A stretch of DNA of 64,000 nucleotides from Candidula unifasciata (GCA_905116865.2 CAJHNH020000504.1:438957-502956), one strand, 5' to 3'. Numbered from the stretch's first letter, positions 36,636-52,024 are shown. Notes: a model not told the origin generated them from the letters alone. A program made the numbers and translations.

Positions 36636-38515
36636 TTTTGATTTGATTTGATTTGATTCAAGAACTGACATCACAGTACTCGGGGCATTCCCATAAGCGC
36701 TCCGTCCCCATCTTCAGCAGCCAGCGAAGAGTTCCGATACTAATGGTGCCAGTAGCATTCTGATTTAACGTCTGTCTTGCCTTTCCTCTGAACCTCGAGC
36801 ATCTGCCAGAACCTCTCGTCACCCCCAACTGCATCAATCTCACCACACTGGTGATCAATCTGCTCCTCTGAACTGTACAAGCTCTCCCACAAGGCACTAA
36901 CCACGTCTTCATTATCATGCATCAGTATTCCACCAAGCTGCGCAGAGCCAGCCAGTCTGTCCACCTGTTCATTTCCTAACACACCGACATACCCTGGTGA
37001 AAAAATCCAGACAATACTCCTCACCCATGTTTTCCGCAGCGAGGCATGCCACTCTGCACCAAGAATCTTCTGAGCGAGCATTATCTTGAATAATTTGCTG
37101 AATTTCCACCTCTGTGGCACCTGCAGGCCAGTCTCAGTGTGATTATGACCCTACAAAGTTCAGGTGGCACTTTGACCCACTCCTCTACTCGCCTAATGTT
37201 CTCAAGGATGCAAACCTGTCTGCTTGTGTTTTCTGCTTGAGCCATCCATGACTTCCCTCTTATCAGGCGCTGACCCTTAACTGCAAAAAGAGCTTCGTGC
37301 AAAGGGTGGTGTGTGTCTGCAGCTACCCTAAGATATGACTTCACCTGCAGCACCTTGTGCCTACCTGCAACAGTCGGCAAACCAAGAATGTATTGTATAC
37401 ACACCACTGGGGTGTCTCTGGTGCAAGCCAGAATGACCCACACTGCTGCGTTCTGTATGCGCTCTAGTTTGTCCATCTGGCTCTTTGAGACGGTACGCAG
37501 TCCCAGGCCATAATCAACCACTGACAGGATCGGGTGCTGATATAGTGTGAAAAGCATTCTCTGTTCTATGTCAACTGCAGCCATAGTCTTGTGCACCAAG
37601 TCCTTTTTGGCATCTTGTCACAACACTCTCCACATGGTCCTTAAAGGACAGGTTCCTGTCAAATGTAATTCCCAGATACTTCACTTTGCTCTCTCTGTTG
37701 ATGTTTCTACTATCTATTGTGAGACTTGGGACATTAGCTTTAACGATTCTGTTTCCAGAGACCACCACAAAACAGACCCCTTTTCCGGGTGGATGACAGC
37801 CTTCATTTCTGTACACCACTCAGTCACTTTGTCCACTGTCGCTTGTAGCTCTCGGGATGTTTGTTCCCTCTCTTCCCCCTGCCTATATGCAAGTATTTCA
37901 TCCGCTAAAGTCAGTATCCTTCCAACTCCTGGTGCTTCTAGGCTTGCAATCTTGCTCGTATACACGTTAAAGAGCACAGACGAGATAGCAAATTCCTGTG
38001 GCAGTCCTGGGGACAAACTGTATGGTTCTGAGGTCCATGAGTCAAGTCGAAGAGCAACCCAACGTGAATACAGGACAGCTGCAATCCAATTCACCATCCA
38101 TGGACTGACCTCCTTCTCCTTCAGTGAAGTCATCAAGATGTTGGTTCTTACTCTGTTATAAGCATCCTTGAGATCCAGTCCTACCGCCATAGTTTCCTGT
38201 CTGTTCTGGAACCCTTCATAGACGTCAAAAGCGAAAGTGGCTGCATTTGCCCATGTGTCCTTTCCTGGCCTGTCGCTTCCCAGACCTCTTGGAAGAAGCT
38301 TTCCCCTTTCCAAAAATTCTTGCAGCTTTACAGCAACTATCTTCTCCAAGACCTTCCTAAATGTGTTTTGTAATGTGTTGATTCTAAAGTCACTGAGCTT
38401 TGAATGATCCTTAAAAGGTTTTGGTAGTGGGATTAGATAGCTGTGCACCCAGTCCTGCGGTACCTTTGCTGTCTCAATGCTCTGGTTAAAACAGTCAGCC
38501 ATCTCTGCCAGGTGA
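36636..38515 (-). mobile_element. RNase H LINE copy I, 5'-truncated, with target duplication
   Basis: TGGTGAACTA at 36626-36635 and again at 38516-38525 flanks the copy. The 3' tail is (TTTGA)n at 36637-36657 on the plus strand, the same as in copy B. The minus strand encodes the RT from 38515 (FNQSIETAKVPQDW, AVGLDLKDAYNRV) with the catalytic box changed to LADE (37897-37908), the RT end at 37599-37100, and a broken RNase H down to 36658. The truncation lies inside the RT fingers. Confidence 0.9.
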
Positions 38516-38525
38516 TGGTGAACTA

Positions 38526-39234
38526 GAAAAAACCAAAGCCAATGACCCATATTTCGGGACTTCTTGGGAAAAACATTCTTTAAAATGAAAAAAAAAGAAA
38601 AGTTTACACAACTCCCCCAAAAAAAAATCTGTAGCCAGTCCATTTATGGACCAAAATAATATTAATTTCCATAAAGAATAAAGGGAGTTATCAGTAAACA
38701 CAAATGCAACAATTTTGTTTTTCTTAAAATTAACTGACTGACCCCACTATAACCCTTAAAATGTACACAGTGACTAATACTTGACCTAGTAACATCCATC
38801 AGGTAACACTAGTGCTGATGGGAATATGTGACATCATCATGTCTATAAACAAATTATATATTTATAAGGACACCACCCTCTCCTTTTCCAATGCTATTTA
38901 TAGTAAAAAAAATCAAATTGGGTCCCCCTAAACACTACATAAGTGCATACAGTATTAGAGACAACTCGTGGAGACAACTAAAAAAAATTCTAGTCTATCA
39001 AGAAGGTGAAGATGCTACTCCTGGATAGGACCCACACAGAGAAAACAAGTTAATAGCATAACTTTACAGTTCTACAATTCACACACACAAAATAATATAG
39101 AGAGACCCAAAAAACATGATGAAGACAATTAGGAGCAGAGCTTAGTTATAAAGGAAGAAAAGAAATTCTAGACAAAAGGTTAGGAAAGCATAGTCTGTGC
39201 TGTCTTGGAGCATCAAGAATGAGGAAAAAATGGG
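38526..39234. other. Intron, no recognised feature
   Basis: Nothing recognised. Confidence 0.45.
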
Positions 39235-39640
39235 GGGGGGGATGAAGAAGACGGAGGAGCAGGAGGAGAACATAGTGATACAGAATGCAGCAAGTAAATA
39301 AAATGCTGCATTAAAGGAGGGGAGGGGTGGAGATGGAGAAAGAAAACACTGTATATTCAGTTATTGTTAGTCAAGACAATTCACAAAAGAAAATTGTTAG
39401 CAAGTAGGAAGTTGGCAGAAGCTTGCCACAAGAATCATTAAAAAAAAGGGTCAAAACTGACACCAGATTCTATTAAATAAATTACCTGTAATAAATCTCT
39501 GCTTCAGAACTGTTCCTATACACATGACTCCAGATGGTGATAGATAAAATGTTATTAGACTTCCTACTCAATCCAAAGTAGAAGTGACGTGATGCCATTT
39601 TGCTTTTCAGATGCACAATAGACACATTCTTCTTCTGCCT
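39235..39640 (+). repeat. Roughly 400-bp repeat, first copy
   Basis: Shares GAGGAGAACA, a G-rich centre, TGACTCCAGATGGTGATA and GATGCCATTTTGCTTTTCAG with 40405-40806 in the same order. Class unknown. Confidence 0.75.
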
Positions 39641-39904
39641 TTCTAACCCCAATGGAGCATAGGCCTTCAACCAACTCACAGCAAGTCGTTCTATTCTTCG
39701 TTATTGCATGCAGCTCTCCCCACGTTCTCCCCATATTTTTAGCTACACTCTCTAGCTCCCATCTGTTTTTTGGGTCTTATTTTATTTCTATGCCCCTGTG
39801 TTCTAGTGCAAAGACATTCTAGTTAGTTTGATCTCAAGTTTTCTTGTGTCTTCTATCCAACTCCAGCGTCTTTTCTTCAACTCTTAATCCACTGGAACTT
39901 GTTT

Positions 39905-40400
39905 TAGTGATTAGTGATTAGAAAGGATTATCATCACAGCACTCCGGACAGATCCATAGGTGCTCTGATCTCCTCCTCAAAAGCTCCACAAGTGTAAAAT
40001 GAATGATGACGCCTCTTCTGTGTTGGTTAATGAAACGTCTTGTTTTATTCTCTCCCAACGCTCTTCATTAGTGATTCTATCATACAATTTAACTCCCTCT
40101 TTTCTATGCAGGCACCAGTTGAAAAGTTTGTAGTTTATTTGTAATTGCCTTAATTGGTCTCTATGTTTCCGCTCCATATAACAGTACTTATCTGTATATT
40201 TTAATAAAAAATGTTTAGTATTAACTTTTTTTATTCACCTCCACAAATCCCTAGGGCTATGAAAGCTCTTCTTGCCTTTGTTATTTGTATTTTTAATATC
40301 TCTTTCAGTTCCCCCATCATTATATACATTACTGCCCAAATAGTTGTACGACTCCACGTCTTGAAGTGGGATACCATTAAGAGAAACCACATTACTATTT
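39905..40400 (-). mobile_element. LINE remnant between the two 400-bp repeats
   Basis: The minus strand gives VVSLNGIPLQDVESYNYLGS (near 40375), a typical post-RT motif. Further on, a terminus resembling LWICPECCDD occurs at about 39930. The join of the two may reflect one element or two. Confidence 0.55.
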
Positions 40401-40404
40401 GCCT

Positions 40405-40806
40405 GAAGAAGACAGAGGAGGAGAACACAGTGATGCAGAATGCAGCAAAACAAATACAATGTCACCAATGAAAAAAAAAAGAGATGGTGGGGGGGGGGGG
40501 GGGGGGGGGGACTGAAAGAAGACACTGTATGATCAGTTATTGCCAGTCAAGAAGATTCTAGGAAGAAAAAATAATAATGTTAACAAAGCAGAGAGCTGGT
40601 AAATGCATGCTACAGGAATCATTAAATAAAATGGGTCAAAACTGACAAAAGACTCTGAAATAATTTTCCTGTAAGACATCCCTGCTGCAGAACTGCTCCT
40701 ACACTCATGACTCCAGATGGTGATAAATAAAATGTTATTAGGCTTGAATCCAAAGCGGAAGTGATGAGATGCCATTTTGTTTTTCAGGTGTGCAACAGAC
40801 ACACTG
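40405..40806 (+). repeat. Roughly 400-bp repeat, second copy
   Basis: Direct copy of 39235-39640 with a longer poly-G run (about 20 G at 40491-40510). Confidence 0.75.
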
Positions 40807-40934
40807 CAACACTAAGAAGACCACACTGACCCTCATTGACAAACAATTTTCCGTACTCTTTACATGAAAAATTAAATCAAGACAATTATTAGGAGTTATT
40901 GCAAAAATGCCAGGCTGTGTCATAACACTGTTTT

Positions 40935-41125
40935 GGCGTGTAAATCTTCTACTTCTTCTTGTTCGTTCACCGGCTGTGAATTCCAGCGGAAGGTCCCGGT
41001 TAATCAACCGTTTGAACTTTTGGCTTTTACCTGGACCTGAGTTTTGCGCGTACAACTGTTTTACTGGCTTTTGTTGTTCCCTGCCTCACGGGCAGATGTA
41101 CTCCGACTTCGAGGGAAGACGTCAG
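40935..41125 (+). repeat. Dispersed repeat V, copy 2
   Basis: TTCGTTCACCGGCTGTGAAT, then ACGGGCAGATGTACTCCGAC and TTCGAGGGAAG. The least eroded V copy. Confidence 0.7.
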
Positions 41126-41149
41126 GCCTATTTCTAGGATGACTGTGGC

Positions 41150-42290
41150 CATAGTTTTGTGTGGGTCGAGATGTTACCTTATTTGTGTGGTGTCCTCTTT
41201 GTCCCTTTCTCCACAGGTGTTGCCCCCGGAGTACCCCCTTTGGGGCAGCCCTGTGTGGAATGGTTAGCCCTCAAGGGAAGGCAGGGGCAGATCATGGGCA
41301 TTCTCCGCCATCCAAGGAGGCTTCCATAAATGCAGAGCCGACACATAACGCTCTGGTTCTGGGTTCACCCAAGGAATCGTCGCGTCCTGCACATAACTGC
41401 TTAACCTCACAACCGCATTAGGCTTTCCGCTCGACATGGGCTGCACCCTCTGGAGATCAGCAGGGAGCAGCCCAAGGGTTCTGGACTTTTGTGACCACGC
41501 GAATAGGTACAATCTTTTTCATCACACGTTGTCATCTTTAGCGTGCTGTTAGCACGACAGAATGTAGAATCCTGCTTCAGGCATGTCTTTATCTGTTTGG
41601 TCCCAACACTCAGGCGAGTGGGGTCTCAGGATGTGGACATTTGGACTTTTTCCCAATCAGTACAATTTAAGATGGTTGGATTTTGAGCTTGCTCGTGTGC
41701 CGTAGGATCTATTTTTGTCGGACATTTGGGCTTAACCAGCCGATGGATGGTTGCTGTCTTGGTGTATCTCAGCGCGGTGGCGACGACACTGAGAGTTGAC
41801 AGAGGATGTACATGGGTACAACACCCACAGGAGATGTTACTCATCTGTGCTGCGGGTAAATCTCTAGGTCAAGGGTTGAGTCTCAGCAACACAATGTTCT
41901 CTTCATCCCACAAACTTTTAACCGAGGGTTGTAATTTTAGTTGTACGTTTGGCAAGCACTTTACTCATGTTCCTAATGAGTTTTGAAAAGCTTTTTCACC
42001 CATGCGTTGTACGTTTGGCAAGCACTTTACTCATGTTCCTAATGAGTTTTGTTAAGCTTTTCACCCAAGCGTTTGGGGGGGGGGGCTGATGAGAGCCACA
42101 AGGACACTACACCTCTGAGGGCCGCCAACTTCGAGATTCCCTGACAGCTCTGTTAATGCTCATTTGAGACATTATCCATAGCGCATGAAGAGGACGTGCT
42201 GCAGGAGTCTTGCATGAGGTTCCGTAAAACCAGAACAGTGCAGGACTGGCGCCCGAGTGACGTACAGAGTACCTCCAAATACACATCACG
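41150..42290 (+). repeat. Dispersed repeat U, longest copy
   Basis: GC-richer than its surroundings. It contains GTTGTACGTTTGGCAAGCAC twice at 66-bp spacing (41940 and 42006), a poly-G run, GGGCTGATGAGAGCCACAAG and GGACACTAC, then GGCCGCCAACTTCGAGATTC. Parts recur at 47963-48080 and, reversed, at 62270-62525. No coding domain seen. Confidence 0.65.
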
Positions 42291-42452
42291 TTGGACTTAA
42301 CTTTACCTCACGCCTGTGACAGAAATCATCGCACCATGGCGCGTAAATGATAAATTTATTTTTTGGGCAGTATTTCGTGGTAAGATAGTAAATAATCTTC
42401 TAAATTAGCCACATTAGGACATTTTACATATGTATGTATATATATATATATA

Positions 42453-44945
<2,493 letters not shown>

Positions 44946-45497
44946 TTTTTTTTTATTCTGCTTTTTTTTTTTACATAAGCATGGTAACATTCAGTAATGT
45001 TATGTAAGTAAAACTTTTTTTTTTAATTTACAACCATTGTAGCATTTTTTCATGCAGCAGTCATTATTCAGAGTTCATTGAATTTTCTGATGAAGATATT
45101 TTTACCTGATCACCCCTTATCCTGATAATCTATAATGATAATTCTAGGAGATTTGTCAAGAAACAAAACATTTATTGCCATAAAATGCAAATACTGAGTC
45201 ATTTCCTCCTACATTTTACTGTGCCGCAGTCCTGAATCCATCTTTTGTCAGATTCTACTATAATTTGTTTATGGTGGTATGCGTCACTAAAATGTTAACT
45301 ATTCTGCTTAGAATTGATTTACAGGCTTGACTGAAGGATTGTTGAATTTGTAATTATAATCTTTATCTAGCTGTGATGGTTATATAAATAAATACCTTAT
45401 ATATAAAACTTCACTTGCATTCCTAAACTGTTATGTTACAGAAAAGGAAAGGCACTGTAAATGTGTCCTAAACAGGAAACACTACTTTTAAACACAC
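44946..45497. other. Intron, no recognised feature
   Basis: AT-rich; nothing recognised. Confidence 0.45.
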
Positions 45498-45605
45498 CTG
45501 CTTCATCATCTTTGTTGGGACAGTCTGGTCTTCCATCACATTTCCATTCTCTTGGTATACACAGACTAGACTGCTTGCAGCGATAGCCTTGGCATTTTTC
45601 ATTAT
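45498..45605 (-). CDS. LRP-like exon, LDLa repeat 3
   Basis: This 108-bp exon encodes five of the six cysteines of an LDL-receptor class A repeat (CQGYRC, CIPREWKC, DCPNKDDE). The sixth cysteine is supplied by the second codon across the next junction: GCAG joins AG-TGC to give Glu-Cys. The acceptor is TTAAAAAG and the donor is GTGTGTTTAA, weaker than its neighbours. Borders are phase 1. Confidence 0.87.
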
Positions 45606-46059
45606 CTTTTTAAAAACAAGATCAGAAATATATTTATGTAAATGTCAATATTTAAACACAGAAATAAAATGAGATTGCAGAAAACCAAGCATAAACTTAA
45701 GACAATGACATCAAATTTTGTGTGCAATATATTATAATCTTCTATTTGTTTTTAATGTAATTTTAGTAACCTATATAAATTGTAAAAATTACAGAACAAT
45801 TCATACCATGAAAAGTGTTTGTTAAAAGAAAAGGATATTTTCTGAGAGTGAAGAACAAAGGCCCCCCTCAAAATGCAGTTGATTTGCAATGTATATACTA
45901 GGACTTGTATTTCACCTTCATCCTTTGCATAACATTGGATTAGAAATCATAAAACTCTAACTCAAAGTAATTAAGTAATATGTTTCAAGAGATACAAAAT
46001 AGAACAAGTAGAAACATAACATACTTTTAGTTTTTAAAAAGAGTAATGAAGATATCTTA

Positions 46060-46330
46060 CAAGAGATTAAGTCACCAAGAGAGCTGATTAGCCACATTAG
46101 GAGTTGATGTAAACACTTTGGTCATGTCAAGAGAAGGAGAAAACTGGCTACATCATTATGGCAAGAAAGTTAAGAGGGAAAGAGAGGGGGGGGGCCAAAA
46201 GAAATGCTGGAGTTTGACATAATGGCATGGAAGATAATCTTGAGTTACAAATGAGTGAAAATACAAGAGACAGAAGGTTGTGGATGAACATGACTACCAA
46301 AGCCATATAATATGGACTATATGAAGTAAG
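46060..46330 (+). mobile_element. LINE C-terminal remnant
   Basis: FGHVKRRRKLATSLWQES-type sequence, then RQKVVDEHDYQSHIIW, resembles the FGHV-R and final helix of RTE-type LINE C-termini. Weak and broken. Confidence 0.45.
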
Positions 46331-46775
46331 TATTAGTCAGAAACATATTTGTGACCTATTTGTTTAGCTTATGAATTTGACTGTCATATATGTTTATAGT
46401 GGTGCTTAGCTGACATCCCACATTCTCTAGTGTAAAAATTCACATAACATGGCTGTTAAATACATAGGGAACCTTGTAGATGTCTTTGGAGGACAGTGAA
46501 CTCATCAGTTTGCCACAGTGGTCATACTGAGACACTTTCACCCAATCTAAATGTCTACAGCAAGGGTGGGCAACCTTTATTTTTTTTGGTTTAACAAGCT
46601 AAATTCAGAATTACCAACCAAGTCTCAGGCAACATATAAAAAATTTATTATAAAAATAACATCCAAATTTCCTTGTAACACAAGTTTTCTGAAATAATCT
46701 AAAATTATATTCTTTCGCTACACTTCTGGCCAGACATACTTACCCAGTGAAATTAATCCAAATAACTGTGACTTA

Positions 46776-46902
46776 AAAAGCTTAACAAAATAGGGAAGCA
46801 GAACAATGTGCACAAAACAAAACAAAATAACGTTTCGGGCAGGGCACATCAATTTGTGTTGTTTTGTGCACGTTTTTCTGCTTCCCCATTTTGTTAAGCT
46901 TT
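46776..46902. repeat. Inverted repeat, about 44-bp arms
   Basis: Left arm AAAAGCTTAACAAAATAGGG (46776 on) through to GTGCACAAAACA (46819). The right arm at 46859-46902 is its reverse complement with about three or four mismatches. The spacer is about 39 bp. It would form a strong hairpin. Confidence 0.85.
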
Positions 46903-46904
46903 TG

Positions 46905-47960
46905 AGTAACAATTCATTTGATTAATTTATTGTTATTGGCTTGACTGCAGTCACCCCTATTTTAACCCAGTGAAGCCCTTCTTTATATTCCAATATGTGT
47001 CTGTTCAGAGAAAAATAACTGTCATTGCTTTATAATTTATTAACAAAGTCCAGCGACAGACATTGTCTCCTAATGTCCAAGTTTGTCCACAACATGTGTT
47101 TCACTAGCAGGATCAAAGAATTCGTGACATCAGTTTCTGGTTATCAATGTTTAGGTTATCACTACTTTAGATGTTGATATTTGTATGTTTTTGTGCTCTG
47201 CTCTTTTGTAAGCTTAAAGGCCAGATTATATAGTAATTTTACACCAACCACGCAAGCCAGTAAAAATTGCTTGGCAGGCAATCTAGGCCCATGGTAGGAA
47301 GAAGAAGGAAGAAGGAAGAAGAAGAAGGAAGGAGGAGGAGGAAGAAGAAGAAAATGATGACGATGATGGCGACGACGATGACTGTGTCTCAGTAATTTTG
47401 CAATATGTCAAATTCAGCCTGCGTAATAATGACTTTGTATCTAATCATTTCATTCAAGGAGCCACCAAATATGATATGCAGTTTTAGCTTACAAGGATTA
47501 ATGAGCTCGATGCCTTTACTTTAAATGATGCTGTTGCCAGGAGGAAGCTGTCATCACAATCAACATCACTGAACATTACATGTATGCTCAGTCCATGGAT
47601 GCATCAGTCACCCCAAGGCAGGTCTACTGCTACTTCCCATGAGAATTATTCTTATAGACATAGACACGCTTTTCCAGGAGTTACTTCCAGGTCACATAAT
47701 TATGTTAGCAATTCATCATTTCAAACAGCATTGACGATATTAGCTTTGTTCATGCTTCTTCTTGCATACAGTCATGCATTACATGCCAGTTGGTCTGCTC
47801 ATTCATCATCTTTTACTCTGGCATGCCTTCATGTGTAGATCCAAGTGCAGTATGTTAAGTGCAACTTCTGAATGCAATCTAACTATTCACAGTGAAGACT
47901 ACCTGTTGTAATTTTCTGAAGCAAGTTAATGCAGTCTTATACCAACAGAATACTGTGCTG
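46905..47960. other. Intron with a short GAA/GAC tract
   Basis: (GAAGGA)n-like tract at 47298-47390. A 84-codon open frame at 47584 has no recognised domain. Confidence 0.45.
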
Positions 47961-47962
47961 AT

Positions 47963-48080
47963 GTTGTACGTTTGGCAAGCACTTTACTCATGTTCCTAAT
48001 GAGTTTTGATAAGCTTTTTCACCCATGCGTTTGGGGGGGGGGGGGGGGGTGACGGGCTGATGACAGCCACAAGGACACTA
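47963..48080 (+). repeat. Dispersed repeat U, short copy
   Basis: TTGTACGTTTGGCAAGCACT, a poly-G run, GGGCTGATGACAGCCACAAG and GGACACTAC match 42007-42110. It ends directly before the next LINE. Confidence 0.75.
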
Positions 48081-48117
48081 CACTAAATATAATTCAATTC
48101 ATCAATACACCCCAAAC

Positions 48118-49470
48118 CTAGGATCTTCTTCTTCTTCACTTCCTCTTTTACCGCTGTGGGTGTCGAGGGAGATATACAGCTCCGTTTCTAGCTCTTCTGG
48201 CTGCCTCGACCATAGGCACATCGTGCTGTTGTAGAGTTTCTCTGATGTTATCCTTCCATCTTGTTCTTGGTCTACCTCGTGCTCTACGTCCTTCTTCTCT
48301 TTCCATGTATGCTTTGTATGGTATGGTGTCACAAGGCATTCTCTCTAAGTGGGCAAACCATTTCACTTGCTGTCTTTGTATGTAATTTAGAATTGGTTCT
48401 GTGCCGACTTTTTCTCTTATGATCTCATTCCTGATCTTATCTCTTATGGTCACTCCTACAGCCCTTCTCAGACATCTTATTTCCATGGTTACTAATTTTC
48501 TTTTATGGTTTGTTGTGAGTGACCATGTCTGGCACTGGTAGCACAGAGTTGGAATAAATATGCTTTGAATAAGATGTCTCTTTGTGCTGATTGGGATTGT
48601 CTTCTGCTGTAATAGGGGGGCTAGCTGTTCCAATACTTGTTTGCTTTACTGTATCTAATGTTAATTTCTGTATCCAATTTCCCATCTTCGGTAAATGTAG
48701 TTCCCAGATATTTAAACTCAGATGCCTGTTTAATGCCTTTGCACTCTATTGCTATGTTTAGATCTGTCTTTTTTTTTCCTATTCATATTACTTTTGTCTT
48801 TTCAGTGTTGATTCTCATATTATTTGTTTTACATTCTTCATTCATGGATGTTAGATGTTGCAATTTCATGGCTGTATCTGCTATCAAGGCCTGGTCATCT
48901 GCAAAAAGTAATTCGTTGATCTTACCAACATTTTCATTCATGGGCTTGGCATTCATGCATACACTGTCGATGTAGGTGATAAACAGCAGTGGTGATAATA
49001 CACACCCCTGTCTTACTCCAGATGTTACTGTGAATGGATGAGATGTTCCCTGATTTATTCTAACTACACTTCTACAATCCCTGTATAAACTTTTGCACAC
49101 TTCGATGAGGTGTTCGCTTACTCCATATCTTGCCATTACTTTCTATAATAATTGTCTGTCGACTCTGTCAAATGCCTTCTCCTGGTCTACGAATGCCACA
49201 AATAAGTTCTTATTGTATTCAATGTTCTTTTCTATTAACTGTTTAAGTGTGAAGATTGCATCTGTGCAGCTTCTATTTCTCCTAAATCCCATCTGTTCTT
49301 CTGCCAGCTGTGGTTCTATCACTGGTCTCAGTCTTGTTTCTATTATCTTGGCATACATTTTGCCAACATGGCTTAAAAGAGAGATGCCTCGGTATTGACC
49401 GCATTCTCGTTTGCTTCCTTTGTTCTTCCACAATGGTATAACATAAAAAACATGCAAATCTAGGATCAAT
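48118..49470 (-). mobile_element. RTE-like LINE, RT to C-terminus
   Basis: The minus strand has, in order: ECGQYRGISLLSHVGKMYAK, EEQMGFRRNRSCTDAIFTLK, FVAFVDQEKAFDRVDR (motif A), SGVRQGCVLSPLLF, LLFADDQALIADT with an intact FADD box (near 48895), EFKYLGTTFTEDGKL, then TLCYQCQTWSL and WFAHLERMPCDTIP. Stops split it into at least three frames. It is missing the endonuclease. This is the best-preserved reverse transcriptase in the window. Confidence 0.88.
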
Positions 49471-49699
49471 GTATATATTTCAGTATCAAGTCATACAGAA
49501 GGAAATATTATCTAAGACCTTCACTGCCACTGTGGATGAGGCTTCAACAAATGAGTGCATGCAGCACTGGCAGAAGCAAATCCAGTTACCCTTTATAGCT
49601 CAAATCTCAGTGATTCTGTGTGTAAGGTGAAGACAGGGTTTTACCCATCATGCTGTCTGCCCTCCCTTTCTTAAGCACTCGTCGGATACCATCTTCAGC
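49471..49699. other. Intron, no recognised feature
   Basis: Short unassigned stretch between two LINE remnants. Confidence 0.4.
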
Positions 49700-50120
49700 A
49701 TATCCCTCAGCCTGTGGTGACTGATAACAAAGGTTCTGTGTTGGTTTACTTATCTTCTTTGGCCACCTGTATAGTGTTTATGTTCTTGTAGTCTTTTGAG
49801 TGTTGCAGATTCAACATCATCTCCTCAATCATCTTCTCATCCTGCCTCCTTGAGAACACTGAGAATGTTGGCCTGGTCATTGCTTTTCCTGTACCCATGG
49901 TGGCCCTGCCAGCAAGACAATCCACTCGTTCAATCCCTCTTACCCTGAGTGTCCTGGCACAAAAGTGAAACTAATTCCATTCAGACTAGATTTACTCAGT
50001 GATTTCAAACATTTTCTTTGAATCCATCCTGTCCCTATCTTCTTAAGCATGTTCACAGAATCACTTAGAAAGCATAGTCTTAGTTTTAGTCGAGATTTCA
50101 ACATCACTCAATCAGGTTTC
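49700..50120 (-). mobile_element. Strongly decayed RNase H LINE remnant
   Basis: The minus strand gives LCFLSDSVNMLKKIGTGWIQ and then FTFVPGHSG, matching the RNase H core (TDS-SML-K...PGHSG). It is too decayed for a family call; it looks closer to copy A than to B-J. Confidence 0.5.
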
Positions 50121-50689
50121 CTCATACTTGCTCCATTCCTGTACCAGTGCAAATGAAATAAAATGTCTCTCATTGTGGCATTTGAAAAATTGGTGAAAAA
50201 ACAATTAGACCCGAATCAATCCAGAAATATGTGCATCCAGTAAATGCAAATTTCAGTTGCCAGAGGCGCGAAAGCCAACAGTCGCAACCAGAAATGTAGT
50301 TTGTCGTTGAGGGAAGTAGATAAGCACGATAGGTTGACTACTATAAACACATTAAATTATTACATAAGGTGTTTCACCGGCTCATACATAAACCGGCTAC
50401 CGGCCATACTGACTACCACGATACAACCGCTGCATAAATGAAAGGCATTCTACAGGAAAAAATAGCATCTTCTACCAGTGATCTTTCCAGTGGTCAAGAT
50501 ATTTTCCAGTGCCCCTTTTTCTCAATACATGACCAAAGGACTGTGTCACCTTCTCATTGAAGTAAAAATAATGCTTAGCTTAATAGTCAAGTGGTCTGAA
50601 TTTTTTTATTCACCCAAACTGGATGTAAATGAAGTATTTACTGAGTTTGTATTCTGACACATTTTGAAAAAAAAATACCTTCTTGATTT
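50121..50689. other. Intron, no recognised feature
   Basis: Nothing recognised. Confidence 0.4.
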
Positions 50690-51910
50690 AGTAATTTTGA
50701 CAGAAGCCTGTCCTTCGGGGATCATGTGGAAGCAGTTGCAGTGAAATGCCAAGAAGGACTCAATGCTCTCAAGATTATGGCAGCAATGGACATGGAACAA
50801 AGAATATTGTTCACAATGTTCCGGCATGTAATCCTGTCGGTGATAAATTATGGACTTGGCATGTTTACCATATCAAAGAGTCAGCTGATGAAACTTGAAC
50901 GCATACAGAATGAAGCCATGCAGGTAATTCTGGGATGTGCAAGAGATACCCTGGTAGTATGTATGCAATATACACTTGCACTACCTACTATTGCAGATAG
51001 GCTTAAAGTTCTGCAAGCAAAGTCATATCTCAGAAAAGCGGCAGACAAGAGGCACTTCCTGTATGAAGCCCTGGATAGAGCTAAGAGTCTAAGACTGAAA
51101 AGAGGAAAGTCTTGGATGGGGCAAGCTGAAGACACAATTGGACATGAGTGCAGGCTTGATAAATTTAGGCGAGGAGAGGAGTGGGTAGAAGTGTATGATC
51201 AGATTTCAGACTTGTGTAGGGTTCTAATCCCTTTGGGGCGTGAGTGCAGGGACAGCCAGCTGGGGCTGCAGAATCAGAAGTTCAACAAATGATTTATTAA
51301 AATTCCCGCCGACGTAATGTGATTATATATACAGATGGCTCTGTGTTGAGGGGCAGACAAAGTACATGGGGGTTTATAGGGAAGCAAATGGACGTTGCTT
51401 GGTTCAACAAAGCCTGGCATATGATATCACAACATCTAGTTTGAGAATGGAGGTGAAGGCAGTCACTGCTGTCTTCCCCTGGCTTGAGAATCAGCTGTAC
51501 ACACATGCCGTAATTGTAACTGACTCACAGAGCATGCTGAGAAAGGTGGAGATAGGCATGTTCCGTGTAGAGTGGCAAGCATTACTTCAGAGGTCCCGGG
51601 TAGTTAGCATCCTTTGGATATTTTCACCAGGTCATGCCTCTGTGTAGGAAAATGAGCAGGCAAATTGGCCAGTTCTGCCCCGCTTAGTGGTGAACTAATG
51701 TATGACAAAATGGATTTCGTGAGGGTTCTGTGGGAGCAATTGAACAGTCCAGAGGCAGAGACAGATCCTTAAGGTATGGGGAGAATAGCGCTGCGAGGAG
51801 TTACAAGCGGTTCTGGCCAGCGCTCAACACTCAGAGGAAAGGTGAGACGGATATACAATCAGACAGTTACTAGTGCCATTGGAATTGGAACTCTTCGCTT
51901 GCTGTGCAGT
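50690..51910 (+). mobile_element. RNase H LINE copy J, 3' part
   Basis: Begins abruptly at the RT end (FDRSLSFGDHVEAVAVKCQE) and is open at 50726-51292. RNase H starts at 51320 (YTDGS in another frame, then open at 51366-51647 with RMEVKAVTAVF and VTDSQSMLRKVE). A stop replaces the residue after PGHASV. It ends near 51900 just before the family terminus. Confidence 0.82.
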
Positions 51911-52024
51911 TTAATAAATGTCATTAAATCCTTCAGTAACACATAATTCAAATGCTGATCAAAGATTAAACTCATATGTGAACATTCCCAATTAGAACAA
52001 TATATAATGATACATTAAACTCAC

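Noticed and set aside
47584..47838. An 84-codon open frame
   Set aside because: No domain, no splice or start context, and AT-rich intronic surroundings.
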